A stretch of DNA of 9,831 nt from Deltaproteobacteria bacterium. GTDB lineage: Bacteria; Myxococcota; UBA796; SXON01. Within the stretch, counting starts at the first letter, position 1; every line of letters begins with the position of its first letter. The DNA lies in contig CANKNP010000191.1 in NCBI GenBank assembly GCA_947483545.1, forward strand, positions 1-9,831. The letters run 5' to 3'. Positions 1 to 5,338 of the stretch are shown in pieces. A program made the translations under genes and the position numbers. Below the pieces are notes generated by a model. That model was not told the origin of the DNA and made no database searches. It saw only the letters and a program-made list of their open reading frames with translations.

Positions 1-1
1 G

Positions 2-538
2 GGAGGCACGCGCCTCGACGTTCGGGACGGCGACGTCCATGCGCTCCTGGTCGACCTCGGCGCGCACCGCCTCGACCTCGTGCTCACCGACGCGCCGCTC
101 CCGGCCGGTACCGGAATCCGCGCCTATAGCCACGCCCTCGGCGAGTGCGGGGTCACTTTTTTCGCTCGACCTGACCTGGCCCAGGCCTTGGCGCCCACCT
201 TTCCGCGGAGCCTCGATGGCGCACGCATGCTCCTCCCAGGGCAGGGGAGCCCGCTGCGGCGCGGCCTGGACGAATGGCTCGATCGGCTTTCCATCGTGCC
301 CGACGTCGTCGGGGAGATCGGTGACAGCGCGCTGATCAAGACCTTCGGTCAGGCGGGCGCTGGCGCGTTCGCGGCGCCCACGGCTGTGGCCGGAGAGGTG
401 GCGCGCCAGTACGACGTCGTGGCTTTCGGCACCACCGACGACGTGCGGGAGCGCTTCTGGGGGATCAGCGCGGAGCGTCGTGTCCGACACCCGGCGGTCG
501 GCGCCGTGGTCGAGGGCGCTCGGAAGCTGTTCGCCTGA
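2..538 (+). CDS. nhaR: NhaR-like LysR-family transcriptional regulator, C-terminal part (5' end outside window)
   Basis: An open frame runs from base 2 to the TGA at 536-538 and encodes 178 residues with no start in view. It is the effector-binding (periplasmic-binding-protein-like) domain of a LysR-type regulator; the N-terminal helix-turn-helix would lie left of the window. Recalled E. coli NhaR aligns along the whole length: GECGVTFF, then LLPGQGSPLRRGLDEW, then GEIGDSALIKTFGQ, FAAPT, and near the end ISAERRVRHPAV. NhaR activates nhaA (Na+/H+ antiporter) in response to sodium in E. coli; whether this copy does so cannot be judged without the upstream neighbour. It ends 54 bases from the convergent enoyl-CoA hydratase gene. 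An unspecialised LysR regulator is the alternative, but similarity in the effector domain favours NhaR. Confidence 0.85.
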   Translation, partial: GGTRLDVRDGDVHALLVDLGAHRLDLVLTDAPLPAGTGIRAYSHALGECGVTFFARPDLAQALAPTFPRSLDGARMLLPGQGSPLRRGLDEWLDRLSIVPDVVGEIGDSALIKTFGQAGAGAFAAPTAVAGEVARQYDVVAFGTTDDVRERFWGISAERRVRHPAVGAVVEGARKLFA

Positions 539-587
539 CGGGGCTACGATTTCCTCACGCCATTGCTCCGGCTCTTGGACGCCCCGT
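538..587. terminator. Possible weak bidirectional terminator between convergent genes
   Basis: A 7-bp inverted repeat, ACGGGGC at 538-544 and GCCCCGT at 581-587, brackets the 54-base gap between the convergent NhaR-like and enoyl-CoA hydratase genes. The loop is long (36 nt) and there is no T tract, so it would be a poor intrinsic terminator. Its position between converging genes is the main support. Confidence 0.2.
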
Positions 588-592
588 ATCGC

Positions 593-1270
593 CTACCGCA
601 CCAACCCCGCCTGCCCCGTCCGCTCCAGCAAGAGCCCCAGCTCGGACTCCGCCACGCCGAGGCGCTCCTTCGCGCACCGCTGCGCGGCCGGATCCCGCCC
701 CGCGATCTCGATGGCCCAGCCGATCGCGGCGTCGTCATCGCCCTCCATGTGGGCGAGGCCCATCCGCATCGCCTCAGGCGCGTCGATCACCCGCCCGCCG
801 AGCACCACGCCCTTGGCGAAGCTCACGCCGCACAACCGGGCGAGCCGCGTCATGCCGCCCGCAGCGGGCACGATGCCCAGCGAGGTCTCGGGGAGGGAGA
901 ATTTCGCGCCGGGGCCGACCACGCGAAGGTCACAGGCGAGCGCGAGCTCAAAACCACCGGCCACCGCCGGCCCCTGCACGGATGCGACCGAGACGAACGG
1001 GGCCTTCGACAGCGCGGTGAACACCGCCTGGGAGCGAAGGGTGAGCGCGGCGTTCCAGTCTTTCGTCGCCCGACGTTCGGCGATCTCGCTGAGATCCGCG
1101 CCGGCGCAGAACGCCCGCCCGGTCGCGAACACCACGACGACGTTGCAGTCAGCGAGCGACGCGACCCCGGCCGCGATCGCATCGAGGTGCGCGCGATCGT
1201 AGGCGTTCGCCTTCTCGGGCCGGTTGAGCCGCAGGAGCCCGACGCCGCCCTCGCGGTCCACTTGGATCAT
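593..1270 (-). CDS. Enoyl-CoA hydratase/isomerase family protein (crotonase fold), short C-terminus
   Basis: The 225-residue product is a cytoplasmic crotonase-superfamily enzyme, most likely hydrating 2-enoyl-CoA during fatty-acid or branched-chain amino-acid breakdown. Visible signatures are the N-terminal LRLNRPEKANAY, the first oxyanion-hole segment FCAGADL (54-60), the second GGFELALACD (105-114), and LPETSLGIVPAAGG (126-139). Glu108 and Glu128 match the two catalytic glutamates of crotonase (Glu144 and Glu164 in the rat enzyme), so hydratase chemistry is plausible. The protein stops about 30 residues earlier than typical members and lacks the usual C-terminal EGI..FLEKR.P.F segment that contributes to packing between subunits. 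The ATG overlaps the upstream peptidase stop codon as ATGA, and GGGG lies 8 nt ahead. It is the last gene of the livG-livF-peptidase string. The exact acyl-CoA substrate cannot be assigned. Confidence 0.88.
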   Translation of the reverse strand: MIQVDREGGVGLLRLNRPEKANAYDRAHLDAIAAGVASLADCNVVVVFATGRAFCAGADLSEIAERRATKDWNAALTLRSQAVFTALSKAPFVSVASVQGPAVAGGFELALACDLRVVGPGAKFSLPETSLGIVPAAGGMTRLARLCGVSFAKGVVLGGRVIDAPEAMRMGLAHMEGDDDAAIGWAIEIAGRDPAAQRCAKERLGVAESELGLLLERTGQAGLVR

Positions 1271-2703
1271 GGTGTCATCCCCGGGGCGTTGGCGACGAGC
1301 CAGGCCCAGCCGGTGACCGCCGCGGCGCCCTCTGCGAGCGCGACGGGGTCGATCTTGTCGTAGGTGTCAGCGTCTGTGTGGTGGAAGTCGAAGTAGTGGG
1401 TGTCGTCGGGGTGCAGGCCGGTCACGACCACGCCGCGCGGCTCCAGCGGGCTGATGTCGGCGCCCCCGCCGCCCTCCTCGACAGGCATCCCGAGCGGCGC
1501 GAGCGTCGTGCGAAGCCAGGCAATTTGAGCCGGGGTGCCTGTGGACTGCCAGGACAGTGGCACGCCGCCCCCCAGGTCCGTCTCCATGGCGGCGATGTGT
1601 GGCTCCGATCCGTGCGCGATGTCATACGCGTGAGCGCCATCGAGCCCGAATTCCTCGTTGGCGTAGAGCACCCCGCGGATCGTCCGGAGCGGCGCTACGC
1701 CGGTCTTTGAGACCTCGGCCTGGATCAACCGCATCGCCTCCATGACGTGCACCACCCCCGCGCCGTCGTCATGGGCGCCCTGCCCTACGTCCCAACTGTC
1801 CAGGTGTGCGGCGATCAGTACCACCTCCGAGGTCTTGCCCGGGATCTCGGCCACCACGTTCCAGCTCGGCACGGGGGCGAGCTCCTGCGACTGGAGATCC
1901 AGCGCGACCTTCACCTCGGTACCGGCCTGGGTCAGCCGCATGATCCAGTCCGCGTCCTCCCCGGTGATGGCAGCCGACGGGATCTTCGGCGAGGGCCCAG
2001 CGTCGTCCTCGTAGTGCATCGCGCCGGTGTGAACCGTGTAGAGCGAGCGTTGGGTGACCGAGCGCGTGAGCGATGCCACGGCGCCAAATCGGGCGGCCCG
2101 GGCTGCGCCGACCGAGCGGTAGGGCACCGTGTCCCCATAGCGCTCGCCCGCGGGCACGCCGAGCGGCATGACCACGTTGTAGAGCACGATTTTCCCGGCC
2201 ACGTGGGGGCCCAATTCGTCGAAGGACCGGACCACCACGACGGGCGCCTCCACGGTGCCCGAGATCGTGCCGCCGAGGCCGATCACGTTGAGCTCCCGAC
2301 GCTCCGGGGCCGTCATCGTGAGGCTCTCCGGGCCCCGAACCCAGTGGCGAACGTTGACCGGCTCCAGGCGCACCGTGGGTACGTCTCCCTTCCAGGTGTT
2401 TGCCGCCCATGTCGCCGCATTCACCAATGCCTCCGTGCCCGCGAACCGGCGACTGTAGCGATCACACAGGATGCCCAAGCGAAGGTAGGCAAACCCCGAG
2501 TGTCGCGCGCCGTCGAGCAGGCGACCAAGCGCAGCGTCCATCGGCTCCGAGACCAGCGTGGAACGCACGGCGGGGACGGGCGTGACCCCGCCGGGAAAGG
2601 GCCGTAGCTCGCGATCTGGCGACGGCGCGAGGATCAGCGGTACCGCGTTTGCGGGAGCCTTTGGAGCGGCGTGGGCGCAGGCGAGCCAGAGCAGGATCAG
2701 CAC
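1267..2703 (-). CDS. M28-family zinc metallopeptidase, carboxypeptidase Q-like
   Basis: The 478-residue product resembles carboxypeptidase Q (plasma glutamate carboxypeptidase), an exopeptidase with two zinc ions that releases amino acids from short peptides. A protease-associated insert lies around 140-280 (VVVVRSFDEL, GKIVLYN, ASLTRSV, HTG, PKIPSAAITGEDA). The catalytic part carries the expected M28 residues: His300 and bridging Asp312 (AHLDSWDVGQGAHDDGAG), general base Glu350 with zinc ligand Glu351 (NEEFG), Asp376 (METDLG) and His442 (HHTDADT). The start is GTG at 2703-2701, 3 bases after the livF stop; an in-frame TGA just upstream rules out earlier starts, and GGGGG lies 7 nt ahead. The N-terminus (LILLWLACAHAA) looks like a short signal peptide, perhaps cleaved near AHA, or a non-standard lipobox ending in Cys9, so export is likely but its form is unclear. 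Its 3' end overlaps the hydratase gene. Confidence 0.9.
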   Translation of the reverse strand: MLILLWLACAHAAPKAPANAVPLILAPSPDRELRPFPGGVTPVPAVRSTLVSEPMDAALGRLLDGARHSGFAYLRLGILCDRYSRRFAGTEALVNAATWAANTWKGDVPTVRLEPVNVRHWVRGPESLTMTAPERRELNVIGLGGTISGTVEAPVVVVRSFDELGPHVAGKIVLYNVVMPLGVPAGERYGDTVPYRSVGAARAARFGAVASLTRSVTQRSLYTVHTGAMHYEDDAGPSPKIPSAAITGEDADWIMRLTQAGTEVKVALDLQSQELAPVPSWNVVAEIPGKTSEVVLIAAHLDSWDVGQGAHDDGAGVVHVMEAMRLIQAEVSKTGVAPLRTIRGVLYANEEFGLDGAHAYDIAHGSEPHIAAMETDLGGGVPLSWQSTGTPAQIAWLRTTLAPLGMPVEEGGGGADISPLEPRGVVVTGLHPDDTHYFDFHHTDADTYDKIDPVALAEGAAAVTGWAWLVANAPGMTP

Positions 2704-2706
2704 GCA

Positions 2707-3417
2707 TCAACCCCCGAGGTAGGCGGCGCGGATCGCGTCGTCGTTCAGGAGCTCCGCGGCGGGCGCGCGCTTTTGGATCGCGCCGGTCTCCAAGACGTAG
2801 CCGAGCGACGCGATCTTGAGCGCGAGGTGCGCGTTCTGCTCGACCAGGAGCACCGTGGTGCCCTCCTTGTGGATCGCGGCGATGGTCTCGAAGATCCCCG
2901 CGACAATCACAGGGGCCAACCCAAGGGAGGGTTCGTCGAGGAGCAACACGCGAGGGCGCGCCATCATCGCCCGGGCGATCGCCAACATCTGCTGTTCCCC
3001 GCCCGAAAGCGTGCCGGCCATCTGACCGAGCCGCTCCCGGAGCCGGGCCCAGATCGTCAGCACCCGGTCGAGGTCCTGGGCGATCCCGGCCTTGTCGGAC
3101 CGCGTGTACGCGCCCAACTGAAGGTTCTCTTTGACGCTGAGGTTTGGAAATACCTGGCGTCCCTCCGGGGATTGGGAGATGCCCTTCCGGACGATCTTGT
3201 GGGGTTCGGCCCCCGCGATCTCCTCGCCGTACACCTTGATCGAACCGCTGCGGGGTTGGATCAGGCCGGAGATGGTCCGCAGCAACGTGGTTTTCCCCGC
3301 CCCGTTCGCGCCAAGCAGTGCTGTGATCTGCTTGTCGGGCACGTCGATGTTGACGTCGCGCAGCGCATGGATTGGGCCGTAGCTGACGCAGAGGTTTTTG
3401 ATCTCGAGCGCGTTCAC
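2707..3417 (-). CDS. livF: Branched-chain amino-acid ABC transporter ATP-binding protein LivF
   Basis: The 236-residue product is a cytoplasmic ATPase subunit of the hydrophobic/branched-chain amino-acid (HAAT/Liv) importer family. Walker A is GANGAGKT (36-43), the family-typical PEGRQVFPNLSVKENL follows at 84-99, the ABC signature is LSGGEQQ (137-143) and Walker B is VLLLDEP (157-163). Where most ABC ATPases have an H-loop histidine, it has the Gln of LLVEQN (190-195), which is normal for LivF. I place the start at GTG 3417-3415 because the protein then begins with the family-typical ALEIKNLCVSYG, GGAG sits 5 nt upstream, and the start overlaps the livG stop by 4 bases (GTGA). Further in-frame extension to 3627 lies inside livG and is not plausible protein. 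No permease gene adjoins it. Urea or other hydrophobic amides are alternative substrates for this ATPase family. Confidence 0.93.
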   Translation of the reverse strand: MNALEIKNLCVSYGPIHALRDVNIDVPDKQITALLGANGAGKTTLLRTISGLIQPRSGSIKVYGEEIAGAEPHKIVRKGISQSPEGRQVFPNLSVKENLQLGAYTRSDKAGIAQDLDRVLTIWARLRERLGQMAGTLSGGEQQMLAIARAMMARPRVLLLDEPSLGLAPVIVAGIFETIAAIHKEGTTVLLVEQNAHLALKIASLGYVLETGAIQKRAPAAELLNDDAIRAAYLGG

Positions 3418-4235
3418 GCCGGCTCCGATGCGCCGTGGCCCTGCGCGCCGGCATCGGTGCCCAGATACGCCTCGACGACGACGGGATCCCGCTTGATCTG
3501 GTCGGGCGTACCCTCCGCGATCTGCGCGCCGTGGTCGAGCACGGTGATGCGCTCGCAGATGCCCATGACGACCGGCATGTGGTGCTCGATGAGCAGCACA
3601 CTGACCCCGAAGGTGTCCCGAACCCAACGGACGAGGTGCATCAGGTCGTCCGCCTCGGACGGGTTCATGCCCGCGGCGGGCTCGTCCAGCAGCAGCAGGC
3701 TCGGGCGGGTGGCCAGCGCCCGCGCGATCTCGAGGCGACGACGACGGCCATAGGGCAGCGAGTCCGCAGGCTGATCGGCGACCGAGAGCAGCCCGAAGGT
3801 GTCGAGCAGCTTGCGCCCTTCGTCCGCGGTGCGGCGCTCCTCCGAAGCATGTCGGCCGACGCGGAGCACATGCTCGAACAACGTCGAGGTGCTGTGTCGG
3901 AACATCGCGACCGTCACATTTTCGAGCACGGTCAGTCCCGGGAACAGCCGGATGTTCTGGAATGTCCGGCCGATGCCCGCCGCGGCGACCGCCGTTGGAC
4001 CGATGCCGACCAATGATCTCCCTCCGAAGAGGATGTCGCCTTCGGTGGGCAGGTAGATCCCGGTGATGAGGTTGAACACCGTCGTCTTGCCCGCGCCATT
4101 CGGCCCGATGAGGCCGATGAGGCCGCCCTCGGGAACGGACAAGGAGAGATCGCTGACCGCGCGCAGGCCTCCGAAGCGGATGCCGGCCTGGCGGAGCTCA
4201 AGGGTCGGTGCGGGCATAGGCGGCGGCTGTATCAT
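3414..4235 (-). CDS. livG: Branched-chain amino-acid ABC transporter ATP-binding protein LivG
   Basis: The 273-residue product is the LivG-type ATPase partner of LivF. It shows RFGGLRAVSDLSL near the N-terminus, Walker A GPNGAGKT (44-51), GIGRTFQNIRLFPGLTVLENV with Q-loop Gln93, a signature LPYGRRRRLEIARAL (160-174) that is the family variant of LSYGQQRRLEIARAL, Walker B LLLLDEP (180-186) and H-loop His218 (LLIEHHM). The C-terminal tail after EAYLG is Ala/Gly-rich and probably disordered. ATG 4235 is used as start; Met7 (4217) is an alternative. Neither has a clear Shine-Dalgarno. It heads the minus-strand operon, and its 5' end is only 29 bases from the divergent lipoprotein gene. In complete Liv systems livH and livM permease genes usually lie beside these ATPases; here they must be elsewhere or absent. 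Confidence 0.92.
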   Translation of the reverse strand: MIQPPPMPAPTLELRQAGIRFGGLRAVSDLSLSVPEGGLIGLIGPNGAGKTTVFNLITGIYLPTEGDILFGGRSLVGIGPTAVAAAGIGRTFQNIRLFPGLTVLENVTVAMFRHSTSTLFEHVLRVGRHASEERRTADEGRKLLDTFGLLSVADQPADSLPYGRRRRLEIARALATRPSLLLLDEPAAGMNPSEADDLMHLVRWVRDTFGVSVLLIEHHMPVVMGICERITVLDHGAQIAEGTPDQIKRDPVVVEAYLGTDAGAQGHGASEPA

Positions 4236-4261
4236 CGGCGGGGAGATCGGTTAGCCCCGCC
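4230..4261. promoter_or_regulatory. Divergent livG / lipoprotein control region with 7-bp inverted repeat
   Basis: Between the two divergent start codons lie only 29 bases. They contain a perfect inverted repeat, GGCGGGG at 4237-4243 and CCCCGCC at 4255-4261, with an 11-nt spacer. On the plus strand TATCAT (4230-4235) resembles a -10 box for the lipoprotein gene and overlaps the livG ATG, but I find no convincing -35. On the minus strand TAACCG (4253-4248) is a weaker -10 candidate for livG. The repeat could be an operator controlling both genes or an mRNA hairpin near both ribosome-binding regions. The repeat is certain as sequence; its function is inferred. Confidence 0.35.
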
Positions 4262-4264
4262 CGC

Positions 4265-5011
4265 ATGACCCCAACCCTCCAAATCGCCCCGCTCCTCGCC
4301 CTCTTCGCCTGCGCCGGCGGAACCACCGACGACACGTCCGGAACGCCCGCCGCCGAAGTGTGCGACGCGACCGAGGTGCCCTGCCTCGACGAGATGATCC
4401 AGGATCTCTCCCTGCACGACGACAAGGTGAGCGACGGCGAGGTCGTCACGACCACTGAAGGCGCCGACTTCGTCACCACCGTAGACGCCTCTGCGGGCGG
4501 GTACGACCAGGCGTCCAACAACCCCTGGGTCTACGTGAAGTTCGACACCGGCGGTGCTGCGCGCGTGGACATCGACGACGAGACCGCGCTGGAGTCGTTG
4601 GACTGGGACCTCTCGCTTCGACGGTTCATCCTAAGGCTGAACGGCGGCGACAGCGGGCCCTCCTGCGTGGGCGCGGCCGTCATGGGCGAGGGCTACACCT
4701 ACGAGGATCTGACCGAGGCGCCGTCGGGCGTCAGCTACCAGATGGACGACTTCTACACCGATGATTGCACGATCGTGAACGACTCCTCCGGTCTGCCGGG
4801 CAGCCCGCAGGTCGTGCTCGGACCGTGGTGGGACTACGAGAGCTGCCTCGAGACGACCGGGCAGCCGTTCCTGATCCAGCTCGCGGACGGCCGGGTCATC
4901 AAGTTCCGGGTCGAGACCTACTACGGCGGCGACGGCCAGGAGGAGTGCAACAGCACCGGATCGACGACAGCGGATGGGGGGTACATCACGATTCGCTGGG
5001 CTTTTATCTGA
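4265..5011 (+). CDS. HmuY-family (heme-binding-like) lipoprotein
   Basis: The 248-residue product begins with a short lipoprotein signal peptide whose lipobox is LFAC, so Cys16 would be lipidated. It is followed by a Thr/Ser/Asp-rich linker. The central region WVYVKFDTGGAARVD (88-102) then SLDWDLSLRRFILRLNGGDSG (111-131) matches the core of the HmuY domain, known from the Porphyromonas gingivalis hemophore-like protein and widespread as a lipoprotein in other Gram-negatives. The protein is acidic and has six further cysteines (33, 40, 134, 168, 194, 228) that could form disulfides. It has a single histidine (His51), so bis-histidine heme ligation as in P. gingivalis HmuY is not possible; Met140 and Met160 are conceivable ligands. 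No TonB-dependent receptor is adjacent. The ATG is preceded by GGGAG about 19 nt upstream, too far for a strong ribosome site. Family assignment is fairly firm; heme binding is unproven. Confidence 0.78.
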   Translation: MTPTLQIAPLLALFACAGGTTDDTSGTPAAEVCDATEVPCLDEMIQDLSLHDDKVSDGEVVTTTEGADFVTTVDASAGGYDQASNNPWVYVKFDTGGAARVDIDDETALESLDWDLSLRRFILRLNGGDSGPSCVGAAVMGEGYTYEDLTEAPSGVSYQMDDFYTDDCTIVNDSSGLPGSPQVVLGPWWDYESCLETTGQPFLIQLADGRVIKFRVETYYGGDGQEECNSTGSTTADGGYITIRWAFI

Positions 5012-5028
5012 GGGGGGCTGCGCCCCCT
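5012..5028 (+). terminator. Hairpin directly after the HmuY-like gene, probable terminator
   Basis: GGGGGC at 5013-5018 pairs with GCCCCC at 5022-5027 around a TGC loop, with a possible G-T pair outside. It begins immediately after the stop codon of the lipoprotein gene. There is no T tract after it, so termination strength is uncertain. Confidence 0.4.
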
Positions 5029-5048
5029 CGCCCCCCGGCCGGACGCTA

Positions 5049-5076
5049 CCCGAGTCTGCGAGTACGCGGACTCGGG
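5049..5076. repeat. 28-nt perfect hairpin with AGTA loop (AGTA hairpin 1)
   Basis: CCCGAGTC (5049-5056) pairs with GACTCGGG (5069-5076). The stem continues inward through one T-G pair (5057/5068) and GCG/CGC to an AGTA loop at 5061-5064, giving twelve stacked pairs. It lies between the converging HmuY-like and tRNA-Leu genes. It could serve as a terminator, but no T tract follows on either strand. It shares its apex with the hairpins at 5079-5115 and 8064-8091. Confidence 0.6.
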
Positions 5077-5078
5077 TC

Positions 5079-5115
5079 CGGGACTCCGGCTCCGGAGTAC
5101 CGGACCGGAGTCCCG
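5079..5115. repeat. 37-nt hairpin with one bulge and AGTA loop (AGTA hairpin 2)
   Basis: The outer stem is CGGGACTCCGG (5079-5089) with CCGGAGTCCCG (5105-5115), 11 perfect pairs. After a bulged C at 5090, TCCGG (5091-5095) pairs with CCGGA (5100-5104), leaving the loop AGTA at 5096-5099. Total stem is 16 pairs. It starts two bases after hairpin 1. The stem sequence differs from hairpin 1, but the loop and its closing G-C pair are identical. Confidence 0.6.
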
Positions 5116-5174
5116 ACGCGGTCCGGCTGCAAGTGCCAAGTCCGGAAAGTGCGCATTCCCTCCGCCCAACGCAG

Positions 5175-5200
5175 GACAGCCGGCCCGAGAGCCGGCTGTC
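5175..5200 (-). terminator. Hairpin downstream of tRNA-Leu, probable terminator
   Basis: GACAGCCGGC (5175-5184) and GCCGGCTGTC (5191-5200) form a perfect 10-bp stem with a 6-nt loop. It starts 5 bases beyond the encoded CCA of the minus-strand tRNA-Leu gene, which is the expected place for its terminator. The flank lacks a T run, so efficiency is uncertain. As the hairpin is symmetric it could also act on plus-strand transcripts from the lipoprotein gene. Confidence 0.5.
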
Positions 5201-5205
5201 GTGTG

Positions 5206-5291
5206 TGGTGCGGAGGAGGGGACTTGAACCCCTACGGGAGTTACCCCACTAGGTCCTGAGCCTAGCGCGTCTGCCATTCCGCCACCCCCGC
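5206..5291 (-). tRNA. tRNA-Leu (anticodon CAG), CCA encoded
   Basis: Read on the minus strand, the 7-bp acceptor GCGGGGG (5291-5285) pairs with CCTCCGC (5216-5210) with one G-T pair. Discriminator A (5209) and an encoded CCA (5208-5206) follow. The anticodon stem CTAGG/CCTAG encloses the loop CTCAGGA, giving anticodon CAG, which reads CUG, the preferred Leu codon in GC-rich genomes. A class-II long variable arm (around TGGGGTAACTCCCG) and a T arm GGGG-TTCAAGT-CCCC are visible. The sequence closely resembles E. coli leucine tRNAs. It lies 21 bases downstream of the glycosyltransferase-like gene on the same strand and has its own candidate promoter overlapping that gene's end. Confidence 0.97.
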
Positions 5292-5309
5292 AGGTGGTAC
5301 TGGCCCGGC

Positions 5310-5338
5310 GTCCTATGGTGGGGTGGGCGGGTCGTCAA
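5310..5338 (-). promoter_or_regulatory. Candidate sigma70-type promoter of tRNA-Leu, overlapping the upstream stop codon
   Basis: On the minus strand TTGACG (5338-5333) is followed after exactly 17 bases by TAGGAC (5315-5310). The -35 matches the TTGACA consensus at five of six positions; the -10 matches TATAAT at three. A GC-rich stretch (GCCGGGC) follows the -10, as in stringently controlled stable-RNA promoters. Initiation about 7 nt later would leave a leader of roughly 10 nt before tRNA base 1 at 5291. The first three -10 bases are the TAG stop codon of the upstream gene. Confidence 0.5.

Noticed and set aside
1747..2607. 286-residue plus-strand reading frame opposite the M28 peptidase
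   Set aside because: Its composition is typical of a shadow frame (His/Arg/Gly-rich), whereas the minus-strand peptidase has all its metal ligands.
3418..3627. Upstream extension of livF to an ATG at 3627
   Set aside because: The added 70 residues are Arg/His/Gly-rich out-of-frame livG sequence, and the GTG at 3417 has a good ribosome site and the family-typical N-terminus.
4974..5277. Small reading frames on both strands across the hairpin region and tRNA
   Set aside because: They run through the tRNA-Leu gene and the stable hairpins, have no ribosome sites and resemble no family.
5206..5291. tRNA gene as an integration (att) site for a genomic island
   Set aside because: I found no integrase gene and no repeated copy of the tRNA 3' end in the window.
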